Positions 43,083 to 52,361 are shown, numbered from the stretch's first letter. The stretch is 64,000 nt of DNA from JAICKM01 sp038228295 (GCA_038228295.1 JBBRPH010000014.1:1-64000), one strand, 5' to 3'. The notes: a model not told the origin generated them from the letters alone. Translations and numbers: made by a program.

Positions 43083-44179
43083 TATTTGCGGCCTCCTTTG
43101 CGCGGCGGGGACGACGGCGCAACGGGCAACGGCTCACCATCCAGGGTGGCTTCCTGCTCATAGGCCAGTTCCTCTTCATAGGCGGCATCTTCGCCGGGCA
43201 GGAAGGTGTCGGCGGTTTCCGGTTCCACTTGCGGGTCTTCCACGCTGGTCACGCGCAGGAAGACATCTTCGAGGCTGAGGCTAATCGCCCGCAGTTCGAG
43301 CAGATCCCAGCCTTTGCCGACAATGGTCTGGGCTAGGCGCGGGCGCAGATTGGCCCCCGGTACGGTGGTCACATCCAGCAGAATCACACCGTCGCCGGTG
43401 CCCGCCTGAGCGGTCGCGGTTTGCACGCCGGGCAGCGCGAGTAGCGCGGCTTGCACCGTGGCGCTGTCTTGCGGGCCATGTACCTGGAGGGTGATATGTT
43501 CCGGACCGCCGGTTTCTTCGGTCAGGTGGACCGGCGTATCCAGCGCGACCAGGCGGCCGCGGTTGATGATGACTACGCGCGAACAGGTGGCGGAGACTTC
43601 GGGCAGGATATGCGTCGAAAGGACCACGGTATGCTCGGCGGCCAGAGACTTGATTAATTCGCGGATTTCGATGATCTGGCGCGGATCGAGGCCCACGGTC
43701 GGCTCGTCGAGGATCAGCACTTCGGGGTTGTGGATCAGCGCATTGGCTAACCCGACCCGCTGGCGGTAGCCTTTCGACAGCCGGCCGATCAGCTTATGGC
43801 GCACATCGCTGATGCGTACTTGCTCCATCACGATTTCGATGCGCTTGCGCCGTTCCGCGCCGTTGCTTAAGCCCTTGATCTTGCCCATGAAATCTAGGTA
43901 GTCCACCGGGGTAATGTCGGTGTACAAGGGCACCGTTTCGGGTAAATAGCCGACGTGGCGCCGTACTTCGAGCGATTGCTTGCCCACATCGTAGCCGTCC
44001 ACGTAGACTGTGCCTTCGCTAGAAGGCAAGTAGCCGGTGATAATCCGCATCGTGGTGGATTTACCGGCCCCGTTGGGCCCGAGAAAGCCGAGGATCTCAC
44101 CTTTATCGACAGTGAAACTCACGTCTTGCACTGCCGGACTCGGCCCGTAGTACTTGGTCAAATGATCGACCTCGATCAT
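43082..44179 (-). CDS. ABC transporter ATP-binding protein (GldA-like)
   Basis: 365 residues from the ATG at 44179. Walker A GPNGAGKSTT, C-loop LSKGYRQRVGLANAL and Walker B VLILDEPTVGLDP are all canonical. After the ATPase core (about 1-230) follows a regulatory part, then an acidic tail ending SSPPRKGGRK. First gene of the four-gene ABC/GldG/DUF4340 cluster. Divergent from the response-regulator operon. Confidence 0.94.
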   Translation of the reverse strand: MIEVDHLTKYYGPSPAVQDVSFTVDKGEILGFLGPNGAGKSTTMRIITGYLPSSEGTVYVDGYDVGKQSLEVRRHVGYLPETVPLYTDITPVDYLDFMGKIKGLSNGAERRKRIEIVMEQVRISDVRHKLIGRLSKGYRQRVGLANALIHNPEVLILDEPTVGLDPRQIIEIRELIKSLAAEHTVVLSTHILPEVSATCSRVVIINRGRLVALDTPVHLTEETGGPEHITLQVHGPQDSATVQAALLALPGVQTATAQAGTGDGVILLDVTTVPGANLRPRLAQTIVGKGWDLLELRAISLSLEDVFLRVTSVEDPQVEPETADTFLPGEDAAYEEELAYEQEATLDGEPLPVAPSSPPRKGGRK

Positions 44180-44328
44180 GCGGGGGTTCCGTCCTTTCCA
44201 TATACTGAGGGAAGCGTCATGCCGACAAGGGTCCGACCCGGCTCCCAACAGAGGATTTTAAACGAACGGGCGGACCTTTGTCAAGCACTGCGGCAGGTGG
44301 ACGCAGCGGCAAGGCGACCGTCGCGCAG

Positions 44329-44357
44329 TTGCAATAGCAGGTCGGCTGGACTATAAT
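44329..44357 (+). promoter_or_regulatory. Promoter of the signalling operon, leaderless type
   Basis: TTGCAA (44329-44334), 17 bases, TATAAT (44352-44357). The ATG at 44365 lies seven bases after the -10 box, where the transcript itself should begin. There is no ribosome-binding site in front of it. Confidence 0.75.
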
Positions 44358-44364
44358 GAGTGCT

Positions 44365-44742
44365 ATGGCAACAATTCTGTTGGTTGAGGATAACCAAACA
44401 ATTGCTGAGATGATGACCCGCCGCTTGGCACGGCGGGGCTATACTATCCGCTGGGTGGCGGACGGCGCGGCGGCGCTGGCCGCGGTGGCGGCCGCCGCAC
44501 CCGATCTGATCCTGATGGATATGAACCTGCCGGTGTTGGATGGGTGGGAGGCGACGCGCCGCCTCAAAGCGGCCCCGGCGACGACGGTGATTCCGATCAT
44601 TGGGCTGACCGCGCACGCCATGTCCGGCGACCGCGCCCGCTGCTTGGAAGCCGGCTGTGACGGCTACGGCATCAAGCCGGTGGACTTCCCGGCACTGCTC
44701 GCCGACATCGAGCGCCTCGTGCCGTCAGGATTGCCGAAATGA
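44365..44742 (+). CDS. Single-domain response regulator
   Basis: 125 residues, receiver domain only: acidic pair Glu8-Asp9 in VEDN, phospho-acceptor Asp52 in LILMDMNLP, switch Thr in GLTAHAM and the Lys in YGIKPVDF. I prefer the ATG at 44365 to the one at 44356, because the -10 box TATAAT overlaps the latter. Overlaps the next gene by 4 bases. Probably phosphorylated by the kinase encoded at 45843. Confidence 0.93.
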   Translation: MATILLVEDNQTIAEMMTRRLARRGYTIRWVADGAAALAAVAAAAPDLILMDMNLPVLDGWEATRRLKAAPATTVIPIIGLTAHAMSGDRARCLEAGCDGYGIKPVDFPALLADIERLVPSGLPK

Positions 44743-45794
44743 CGGATAGCCCTGCCGTTATCCTGATCGTGGACGACAATCCAATGAACCGGGAGATCCT
44801 CAGCCGCCGGGTGCAACAACAGGGCCACAGCGCGGTGCCGGCGGAAAACGGTCGCGAGGGGTTGGCGATCTTGCAGGAGCAGCCGGTGGATCTGGTGTTT
44901 CTCGACATCATGATGCCCGAAATGAACGGCTATGAAATGCTCGAACGGGTCAAGCGCGATCCGCTGCTGCGCCACATCCCCGTAATCATGATCTCGGCCG
45001 TAGACGACCTGGACAGCGTGGTGCGTTGTATCGAATTAGGGGCCGACGATTATCTGTTCAAGCCGTTCAATCCGGTGCTGTTACGGGCCCGGCTGGCGGC
45101 CTCACTGGAAAAAAAGCGCCTGCGCGACGGCGAACAAGCCTATGCCCGCCGGCTGGAAGTCGAACAGGAGAAATCGGAGCGGCTGCTGCTCAACATCTTG
45201 CCGCAGCCGATTGCCGGGCGGCTCAAGGCCGGGCAAAGCATTATCGCCGACAGCTTCGCCGATGCGACGATCCTGTTTGCCGACTTGGTGAATTTCACAC
45301 CGCTCGCCACCCGTGTGCCGCCCGACCAACTGGTCGCCGTGTTAAACACCATCTTTTCTTGCTTTGACGAACTAGCTGCCCAGCACGGCCTGGAAAAGAT
45401 CAAAACGATGGGCGACTCCTATATGCTGGGCGGGGGTATCCCGCTGCCGCGCGTCGATCACGCGGAAGCCGTGGCGGAGATGGCGCTGGCTATGTTGGCG
45501 GCCCTGCGCGATCTCGATACCGGCCTACCCACGCCCTTTCAGATGCGGATCGGCATTGATACCGGCCCTGTCGTCGCCGGCGTGATCGGCACGCGCAAGT
45601 TTATCTACGACCTCTGGGGCGATGCCGTGAATACCGCCAGCCGCATGGAGTCGCACGGGCTGCCCGACTGCATCCAGGTCACAGCGGCGACGCGCGCGCG
45701 CTTACAGGCGCAATACCACTTCACCCCACGGGGACCGTTGGAGATCAAGGGTAAAGGCGCAATGACCACGTATCTACTGACCGGGCGCAAATAA
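44739..45794 (+). CDS. Response regulator with class III adenylate/guanylate cyclase domain
   Basis: 351 residues. Receiver (about 1-125; phospho-acceptor Asp56 in VFLDIMMPEMN, Lys in YLFKPF), a signalling helix ending LLLNILPQPIAGRL, and a class III cyclase domain (about 180-350) with the metal Asp in LFADLVNFTPLA, EKIKTMGDSYM (Lys and second Asp) and LWGDAVNTASRM. Lys and Asp at the specificity positions favour ATP, so cAMP. Phosphorylation by the partner kinase would control the cyclase. Confidence 0.93.
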   Translation: MTDSPAVILIVDDNPMNREILSRRVQQQGHSAVPAENGREGLAILQEQPVDLVFLDIMMPEMNGYEMLERVKRDPLLRHIPVIMISAVDDLDSVVRCIELGADDYLFKPFNPVLLRARLAASLEKKRLRDGEQAYARRLEVEQEKSERLLLNILPQPIAGRLKAGQSIIADSFADATILFADLVNFTPLATRVPPDQLVAVLNTIFSCFDELAAQHGLEKIKTMGDSYMLGGGIPLPRVDHAEAVAEMALAMLAALRDLDTGLPTPFQMRIGIDTGPVVAGVIGTRKFIYDLWGDAVNTASRMESHGLPDCIQVTAATRARLQAQYHFTPRGPLEIKGKGAMTTYLLTGRK

Positions 45795-45842
45795 CCGCCG
45801 CCCGATCTTCGCGAGATCCCCACCGGCCGGAGCAGAGCGAGG

Positions 45843-47669
45843 ATGTTCACGCCGCCGCAAACCGCCTATATCACCGCCTTGGGGGCGGTCACGCTGATCA
45901 GCGTGGTCGTCATGACGGTCGCCGCCCAACGGCGCAGCGCACCCGGAGCCGGCGGGCTCCTGGCATTGATGACGGCGGTGGCCGTCTGGGCGCTGGGCTA
46001 TGCACTGGAACTGGCGAGTCCGACCCTGCCGGATAAAATCTTCTGGAGTCAGGTGGAATACTTCGGCATCGTGCTTGCGCCGTCAGCGGCGGTGGTGCTG
46101 GGCGTGACTTACCGCGAGCGGGACTATCGGCTGACGCGGCGGACCCTGACCGCCATGAGCCTGGAGCCGCTGGGCATTCTGGCGCTAGTGTGGACCAACC
46201 CCCTGCACCACCTGATCTGGACGCAACTCACCCTGGATAACAGTAGCGGCTTTCTGCAGGTACGCCATAGCTACGGCACGGCTTTCTGGATCCATACGGC
46301 CTATTCCTATATGCTGGTCCTGATCGCCGGCGGCCTCATGGTGCATGATGTCATCCGCCCGCCGGTCGGCCGGCGGCCGCAGGCGGCCGCCTTGCTGATC
46401 AGCGCCGGCGCGCCCAGCGTTGCCAGCGTCCTCTATGTGACGCGCAGCAGCCCCTGGCCCGACTTGGATATTAGCCCGTTTGCCTTCGCGCTGACGGGCC
46501 TGACGATGGCCTGGGCCGTCAGCCGGCTAGGGCTGTTGGATCTGGTGCCGGTGGCCCGAGCAAAGGTCCTCGAGAGCATCGGCGACAGCGTGCTGGTGTT
46601 TGATATGCAGAGCCGGCTGGTGGAACTCAACCCAGCCGCGCAACACCTGCTCGGCGCACCACGCAGCGCGTTGCTGGGGCGGCGCGCCGGCGATCTCTTC
46701 CCCCACCGCACCCAGTTGCTGGCGGGCTACGACGGCGTGAGCGTGGTGCAAATGGAGCTAGATCGCCCGGCGACCACGGATGATGGGCGGCAATACCTCG
46801 ATCTGCGGATTACGCCGCTGCATGACCGGCAGAATCACCCGTCCGGCTATCTGGCTATGATCCGCGATATTACCGAGCGCAAGCGGGCGGAGGTCGAACT
46901 ACGCGCGGCCAAAGAAGCGGCCGAAGCAGCCAATCGGGCCAAGTCCGTGTTTCTGGCGAACATGAGCCACGAATTGCGCACCCCCTTGAATGCCATCATC
47001 GGCTACACCGATCTACTACACGAGGATGCCACAGCTCAGGGTTACACCGACATCTTGCCCGATTTGCACAAGATCCGGCTATCCGGCCGACAGTTGTCGG
47101 AGTTGGTTAACGATCTGTTGGAACTAGCCCGCATGGAAGCCGGTACCCTGAGCCTGTACCCGGAACCGCTCAACATCGGCCAACTGCTGACCTGGATGGA
47201 GGAAAAGTTCGCACCGCGCCTGGCCCAGCATAATAACCGCTTGCAGATCCACGCTGACCTCGGCAACATCCCCCTCGTAGCCGATCCCAACCGCGTGCGC
47301 CAAGTATTGGGCTACTTGCTTGATAACGCCTGCAAGTTTACCGAAAACGGGCTGATTACCATTACCGCGACGTGTGCTGTAGCCGGCGGGCGGGATTGGC
47401 TGCAAATTGCGGTGTGCGACAGCGGGATCGGCATGACTCGTGAGCAACAGGCCACGCTGTTTGCCGACTTTCACCAGATCGATCCCTCAACCACTCGCCG
47501 CTACGGGGGCAGTGGCCTGGGCCTGGCCCTCAGCCGCCGCCTGGCGCACCTGCTCGGCGGCGACATCACGGTGGAAAGCCGGCCTGCGGTGGGCAGCACC
47601 TTTATTCTGCACTTGCCACTACCCCTCACCGGCGCGGCGACTCCCGCCGACACAGGAGCCGCGCTCTAG
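45843..47669 (+). CDS. Membrane-bound sensor histidine kinase with N-terminal 7TM module
   Basis: 608 residues: N-terminal seven-helix membrane module (about 1-225), PAS domain (about 240-350), HisKA with phospho-acceptor His376 in NMSHELRTPLNAIIGY, and HATPase with YLLDNACKFTENGLI (N box), CDSGIGM and GGSGLGLALSRRLA. The 7TM type often senses membrane or ligand signals. Third gene of the response regulator/cyclase/kinase operon (48 bases after the cyclase). Confidence 0.95.
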   Translation: MFTPPQTAYITALGAVTLISVVVMTVAAQRRSAPGAGGLLALMTAVAVWALGYALELASPTLPDKIFWSQVEYFGIVLAPSAAVVLGVTYRERDYRLTRRTLTAMSLEPLGILALVWTNPLHHLIWTQLTLDNSSGFLQVRHSYGTAFWIHTAYSYMLVLIAGGLMVHDVIRPPVGRRPQAAALLISAGAPSVASVLYVTRSSPWPDLDISPFAFALTGLTMAWAVSRLGLLDLVPVARAKVLESIGDSVLVFDMQSRLVELNPAAQHLLGAPRSALLGRRAGDLFPHRTQLLAGYDGVSVVQMELDRPATTDDGRQYLDLRITPLHDRQNHPSGYLAMIRDITERKRAEVELRAAKEAAEAANRAKSVFLANMSHELRTPLNAIIGYTDLLHEDATAQGYTDILPDLHKIRLSGRQLSELVNDLLELARMEAGTLSLYPEPLNIGQLLTWMEEKFAPRLAQHNNRLQIHADLGNIPLVADPNRVRQVLGYLLDNACKFTENGLITITATCAVAGGRDWLQIAVCDSGIGMTREQQATLFADFHQIDPSTTRRYGGSGLGLALSRRLAHLLGGDITVESRPAVGSTFILHLPLPLTGAATPADTGAAL

Positions 47670-47729
47670 CGGTTGAAGGGCGCGGCGGCTTTATGCTAAA
47701 ATGAGGCGCTGGGCGAGAGGAGAACCGGG

Positions 47730-48146
47730 ATGCAACAAGCGCAATGGGAATACCTCGGCGTGCGCCTGATCCCCAACGGCGACAGCGGCGGTATTGTGGT
47801 GCTGGACCCGCAAAATCTCAAGGGCACGCCGCTGAACGAACTGGGCCGCCAGGGGTGGGAAGTGGTCGGCGTGTTTCGCGATAATTTCTGGGTGCTGCTC
47901 AAGCGGCCGCTCGCGACGGGGGCGGCACCGCCCGCCCCGCGCTCGACAGGCACAGAGGAGAATCGGCCGGCGCCGGCCGGCGCGTCGGCATCGCCCGCAG
48001 GGAACGCGCCGGCGGCGGGCGATGATCCACTCATGCCCCATTTCGGCGTGCCTGACCAGGATCGTGCCCGCGTCTTGGAGCAACGGCTCCAAGACGAAAT
48101 CCAGCGCCGCCAGACCGGCGGCGGCCCCCGACCCGGTCGCCGCTAA
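47730..48146 (+). CDS. DUF4177-like small protein
   Basis: 138 residues. The first ~60 (QWEYLGVRLIPNGDSGGIVVLDP, LNELGRQGWEVVGVFRDNFWVLLKRP) match the DUF4177 pattern of small alpha/beta proteins with an ELGxxGWExV core. The remainder is Pro/Ala-rich and disordered, ending GGGPRPGRR. Function unknown. A TAAAATG-type -10 region lies just upstream. Confidence 0.8.
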   Translation: MQQAQWEYLGVRLIPNGDSGGIVVLDPQNLKGTPLNELGRQGWEVVGVFRDNFWVLLKRPLATGAAPPAPRSTGTEENRPAPAGASASPAGNAPAAGDDPLMPHFGVPDQDRARVLEQRLQDEIQRRQTGGGPRPGRR

Positions 48147-48218
48147 CGCCCGCCTACACTAGCCGGCCGGCTACGCACCGGCCCACCTATACCTGTAATT
48201 GAGGAGAGACACATCCGT

Positions 48219-48977
48219 ATGACCGAGGACTCGTCCCGCGTCCCCGTACCCACCGGCACCCTGCTGCCTAGCGCCGACAGCGGCCTCCCCAGCGACTACC
48301 TTATATCGGTGGTCATGCCGGTCTATAACGAGGTCCGCACGATCCGGCAGATCGTGGAAAATGTGCAGGCCGTGCCGCTACACAAAGAAATCATCGCCGT
48401 GGACGATTACTCCACCGACGGCACCGGAGCGGTACTGGAAGAACTGGCGCGTGAAGGCCGCATTCGCCTCTTCAAGCACCGCAGCAACGGCGGCAAAGGC
48501 GCGGCGGTGCGTAGCGGGCTGGCCCAGGTGCGCGGCCACATTATCATCATCCAAGATGCCGACCTGGAATACGACCCCAGCGAGTACCCGCTGCTGCTGG
48601 CTCCGATCCTGAAGGGGCGCAGCAAGGCCGTCTACGGCTCGCGGTTTCTCGGCGCACACAAGGCAATGTACTTCTGGCATCAGGTCGGCAACAAGATGCT
48701 TACGTTGGTCACCAATATCCTGTTCGATACCACGCTGACCGATATGGAGACCTGCTACAAAGTCTTCACCGCCGACATCGCCCGCAAGTTAGACATCAAA
48801 TCCGACCGCTGGGGCATTGACCCCGAAATCACCGCCAAAATCTTGCGCATGGGCAACCGCATCTACGAAGTGCCGATCACTTACACTGGACGCGAGATGT
48901 GGGAAGGCAAAAAAATCTCCTGGCGCGACGGCATCGCCGTGGTCGGCACCCTGCTACGCTATCGCTTCTGGAAATAG
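48219..48977 (+). CDS. GT2-family glycosyltransferase (polyprenyl-phosphate sugar transferase-like)
   Basis: 252 residues. GT-A fold: YLISVVMPVYNEVRTI, EIIAVDDYSTDGTGAVL, IIIIQDADLEYDP (metal DxD) and DMETCYKVF, GIDPEITAKILR, typical of dolichol/polyprenyl-phosphate mannose or glucose synthases without C-terminal membrane helices. The N-terminal ~30 residues are disordered. Acts on a lipid carrier at the inner face of the membrane. Neighbour of a ROK kinase. Confidence 0.9.
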   Translation: MTEDSSRVPVPTGTLLPSADSGLPSDYLISVVMPVYNEVRTIRQIVENVQAVPLHKEIIAVDDYSTDGTGAVLEELAREGRIRLFKHRSNGGKGAAVRSGLAQVRGHIIIIQDADLEYDPSEYPLLLAPILKGRSKAVYGSRFLGAHKAMYFWHQVGNKMLTLVTNILFDTTLTDMETCYKVFTADIARKLDIKSDRWGIDPEITAKILRMGNRIYEVPITYTGREMWEGKKISWRDGIAVVGTLLRYRFWK

Positions 48978-49048
48978 ACCACGGCGCGCAGGCCCCGCCG
49001 CAAAGGCGCGCGCCACGACTTGGGGCAACCCGCCCCCGAAAGGTAACC

Positions 49049-50041
49049 ATGACGGGATATGTCGTCGGTATTGATCTGGGCGGCACCAAGATTATGACGG
49101 CCCGTTGTGATCTGCTGGGCCATGTGCAGGCCCAGCAGCGGATCGACACTCCCGCTGCCGCCGGCCCCGACGCGGTGATCGCCGCGATGGTGAACACCGT
49201 GCAGACCGTGACGGCCGGAGCGGACCCCGATCAACTGATCGGCGTGGGCGTGGGTGCGCCCGGCCCGCTCGATCCCACCACCGGCATCCTCTACGGGCCG
49301 CCCAACCTACCCGGCTGGGAGCAGGTGCCGCTACGCGACATTTTGAGCGCGCGGCTCGAAGCCGCCCTAGGCCGCCCGGTGCCGGTGGTGACCGGCAACG
49401 ACGCTAACGCCGCCGCCTGGGGGGAATACATCTTCGGCGTGGGCCGCGACTACCCCGGCCTGCGCCACCTGGCCTATATCACCGTCAGCACCGGCATCGG
49501 CGGCGGGGTGATCGCCGACGGCAAGATCTATGAAGGCGCGCACGGCATGGCCGCCGAAGTGGGCCACATCACGGTAGACCTGCACGGCCCGCGCTGCAAG
49601 TGCGGCAACATCGGCTGCGTGGAAGTGCTGGCCGCCGGGCCGGCTATCGCCCGGCGCGGCGCGGCGCTGGTGGCCGCCGGGCGCGCGCCGGGCCTCGCCG
49701 CCCTGGTCGGCGGCGCGGCCGGTGCCGTCACCACCCAGTTGGTAGAACGCGCCGCCCGCGCCGGCGACCCCGACACACTGGACCTGATCGGGCAAGTGGG
49801 CATGGCGCTGGGTGTAGTGGTCGTCAACATCCTGCACGCCTACAACCCGGAACTCGTCGTGATCGGCGGCGGGGTCGCCAAAATGGGACCGCTGCTGCTC
49901 GATCCCCTGCTCGCCACCGTCCGGGACCGCGCCATGCCCGCCATCCTGCACGGGGTCGCCATTGTTCCTGCCGCGCTCGGTGATCTTGTCGGCGTGCTGG
50001 GGGCAGCGGCCCTCGTCCTGCCCGCCCGGCACCGTGTATAA
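49049..50041 (+). CDS. ROK family sugar kinase (glucokinase-like)
   Basis: 330 residues. ATP site GIDLGGTKIMTARCD, VVTGNDANAAAWGEYIFG with the catalytic Asp, TVSTGIGGGVI, EVGHITVDLHGPRCKCGNIGCVE (the ROK zinc motif CxCGxxGC plus His). Phosphorylates a hexose, most likely glucose. AAAGGTAACC precedes the ATG. The end overlaps the LRR-protein start. Confidence 0.94.
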   Translation: MTGYVVGIDLGGTKIMTARCDLLGHVQAQQRIDTPAAAGPDAVIAAMVNTVQTVTAGADPDQLIGVGVGAPGPLDPTTGILYGPPNLPGWEQVPLRDILSARLEAALGRPVPVVTGNDANAAAWGEYIFGVGRDYPGLRHLAYITVSTGIGGGVIADGKIYEGAHGMAAEVGHITVDLHGPRCKCGNIGCVEVLAAGPAIARRGAALVAAGRAPGLAALVGGAAGAVTTQLVERAARAGDPDTLDLIGQVGMALGVVVVNILHAYNPELVVIGGGVAKMGPLLLDPLLATVRDRAMPAILHGVAIVPAALGDLVGVLGAAALVLPARHRV

Positions 50042-51335
50042 CGGGGTACCGCTTGCCGCCGCCGAGACCGGCGTGCTAACGGCGCTGGAAGGTTTGCTAC
50101 AGAAAAGCGGCCACTTGGCGGCAGGCCACCCGATCCCGGTGCGGGCCGCCGATGAACACGCTACAGCGAGCGACACCCTGTGGTTTTGTGCTCAGGATCA
50201 TACGGTGACCGCCCTCGCCGTCCGACAGTGTGGCCTAGAGACGTTGCCCGACACGCTGGGGCACTTAGCGGGCTTACAATACCTCAACATAACCGGCAAC
50301 CGGCTCACGGCGCTACCGCCCACAGTCGGCCACTTGACCAATCTGCGGCGACTCATGGCGGATCATAATCAAATCGCCGCGCTGCCGCCTACGCTCGGCG
50401 GGCTGGCGCAACTGGCCGAACTCCATTTGGACGGCAACCGTTTGACGCACCTACCGGCGAGTTTGGATCAGTTGCAAAATCTGGACGTGTTGAGCTTATA
50501 CGGCAACTGGTTGGCGATGGTCCCGCCGGCGGTCCGCCGCTTGCCGGCGCTACGCCGGTTAAGCCTCGGCAACAATGGCCTGACGGCGTTGCCCGACACG
50601 CTGTGGCAACTCACCCAGCTACAGGTGCTGAACGTCGCCGAGAACGGATTAGCCACACTGTCGGAGCGCGTCGGCGATTTAACCGAACTGCATATGCTGG
50701 ATGTAGGCCACAACGCGCTGACTACCCTCCCCGACGCGCTGGGTAACCTCAGTAATCTGACCACCTTCCTTTATCTAAGCAACAATCGGCTAACGGCCCT
50801 CCCCGCCACGCTGGCCCGGCTGACCAAGCTGCGCTACCTCAATATCACCGACAACCGATTCACTACCCTGCCCGCTACTGTCGGTGATCTCGCCGGTCTG
50901 CTGGAACTGCGCGTGTACAATAATAAGCTGACCCGCTTGCCCGACGCACTGGGCAAGCTCAGCGCGCTCAAGGAACTGCACGCGCAAAACAACCACTTAG
51001 AGGCGCTGCCCGCTACGTTGGGTCGGCTAACAGAGCTACGCGAATTGCGCTTAGCGGACAACCGGCTAACCGCACTCCCACTGTCTATAGGCGCGCTGGC
51101 CGAACTGACGCACCTTGATTTGCGGAACAATAAGCTAACAGCCCTGCCCCCAACGCTCGGTAATCTGAGTAAGCTGGTGTGGCTCGATCTGCGCACGAAT
51201 CAGCTAACGGCGCTACCGGCGCAGATCGGCGACCTACCCAACCTGAGCAAGTTGGATCTGCGCTGGAATAAGTTAGCGGCTGATCCCCCCTGGCTGCACC
51301 AATTGGAACAGCGCGGCTGCGTGGTGTTCCGCTAA
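50034..51335 (+). CDS. Leucine-rich-repeat protein
   Basis: About 433 residues, mainly some 15 tandem repeats of 23 residues with the consensus LPxTLGxLxxLxxLxLxxNxLTA (ATLARLTKLRYLNITDNRF, ATLGRLTELRELRLADNRL). Bacterial-type LRR solenoids are protein-binding surfaces. No signal peptide or membrane segment is seen. A short N-terminal region (about 1-55) precedes the repeats. The start is uncertain: GTG 50034 overlaps the ROK stop, and GTG 50073 is an alternative. The DNA is correspondingly repetitive. Confidence 0.85.
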   Translation: MYNGVPLAAAETGVLTALEGLLQKSGHLAAGHPIPVRAADEHATASDTLWFCAQDHTVTALAVRQCGLETLPDTLGHLAGLQYLNITGNRLTALPPTVGHLTNLRRLMADHNQIAALPPTLGGLAQLAELHLDGNRLTHLPASLDQLQNLDVLSLYGNWLAMVPPAVRRLPALRRLSLGNNGLTALPDTLWQLTQLQVLNVAENGLATLSERVGDLTELHMLDVGHNALTTLPDALGNLSNLTTFLYLSNNRLTALPATLARLTKLRYLNITDNRFTTLPATVGDLAGLLELRVYNNKLTRLPDALGKLSALKELHAQNNHLEALPATLGRLTELRELRLADNRLTALPLSIGALAELTHLDLRNNKLTALPPTLGNLSKLVWLDLRTNQLTALPAQIGDLPNLSKLDLRWNKLAADPPWLHQLEQRGCVVFR

Positions 51336-51556
51336 AACCCCGCCCGATCTGAACTCGTCTCAGCCCAGTTCCTGCCCCCCAAACTCGCAAAACGTGGCAA
51401 CAATAGACCCCGATTATCGTTGGCACAGCGTTTGCTTTATAACTATCCATCAGCGCAATGCGAAGCTCCGAAACCTAAGCAAAACGACTGACCCAACCAA
51501 CGTTATTCTGGGCGCACTTATCTATCTAATCTACCTAAAACGAAAGGGATAATCCG

Positions 51557-52282
51557 ATGAAAAAGTTTTTTGCATTGCTGATGGCGACCGCGCTGCTAGT
51601 AGGCATGAATGTGACGGCGGCGCACGCGCAGTCCGCCACGGGGAACGTAACCGGCAAAGCCGTCCGTTGGAACGGCGACGCGATTGTGGGCGCCACGATC
51701 CGCGCGCTAACCGGCCCCTTGGAGACCGACACCGAAGTGAGCCGCACCACCACCGCCGCCGACGGCAGCTACACCCTGACGGTGCCGACCGGTCAAGCCT
51801 ACTGGATCCATGTGGACACGCTGGGCACCTGGTGGGGCTATAGCTACAAGCCCGCGCTCACCCTGCGCGCCGGCGAAATCATCTCGCAAGTCTATTTCGC
51901 GCAAGGCCCGCGTGACGTGAAAGAAATCGTGCTACCCACGGCAGTCAGCAACCTGGAGCCGGCGGTGGGGCAAACGCCGGCCAAGATCGACCCGGTGTCT
52001 GTAGCGCCCGCAACCGCCCCGGTAATCGAGTTCCCGGTTAGCAAGCCGATCTCGAATGTGGAACCGCTGCTCGGCACGGCCGGCAAGCCGGTCTCCAACG
52101 TGAAGCCGGTCTCGAATGTGAAGCCGCTGCTCGGCAGCAATGCAGCCGCGACCCAACCCGCACCGCGCACCCTGCCGGCCACCGGCAACGCGCAAACCGA
52201 CACTCTGGTCCTGGCCCTGGCCGCGTTCGCGGCGCTCGCCGGAGGGTTGGCGCTCCGCCGCCGCAGCCTCACTGCTCGCTAA
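51557..52282 (+). CDS. Secreted surface protein with carboxypeptidase-regulatory-like domain and LPATG sorting signal
   Basis: 241 residues. Signal peptide (1-25, ending AAHA), a beta-sandwich like carboxypeptidase regulatory/SdrD B domains (about 28-115, GKAVRWNGDAIVGATIRAL, TAADGSYTLTVPTG), a Pro/Val-rich linker with repeated KPVSNVKP (about 150-195), LPATG at 206-210, a hydrophobic helix and an RRR tail. This is a classic sortase substrate for a Gram-positive-like wall. No sortase gene is in the window. A hairpin terminator follows. Confidence 0.85.
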   Translation: MKKFFALLMATALLVGMNVTAAHAQSATGNVTGKAVRWNGDAIVGATIRALTGPLETDTEVSRTTTAADGSYTLTVPTGQAYWIHVDTLGTWWGYSYKPALTLRAGEIISQVYFAQGPRDVKEIVLPTAVSNLEPAVGQTPAKIDPVSVAPATAPVIEFPVSKPISNVEPLLGTAGKPVSNVKPVSNVKPLLGSNAAATQPAPRTLPATGNAQTDTLVLALAAFAALAGGLALRRRSLTAR

Positions 52283-52303
52283 CCCGCCGCTCTTCTCTGT
52301 TCA

Positions 52304-52339
52304 AGAAGCGACCTCCCCTAAAGGAGGTCGCTTCTGCTT
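52304..52339 (+). terminator. Terminator after the LPATG protein gene
   Basis: A 13-bp perfect stem (AGAAGCGACCTCC / GGAGGTCGCTTCT) with a CCTAAA loop, followed by GCTTT. Confidence 0.8.
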
Positions 52340-52361
52340 TCGCCTGATCCGTACATAGCAC

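Noticed and set aside
50250..51320. Regularly spaced repeats that could be taken for a CRISPR or minisatellite array
   Set aside because: The ~69-base period corresponds to 23-residue leucine-rich repeats in an intact reading frame.
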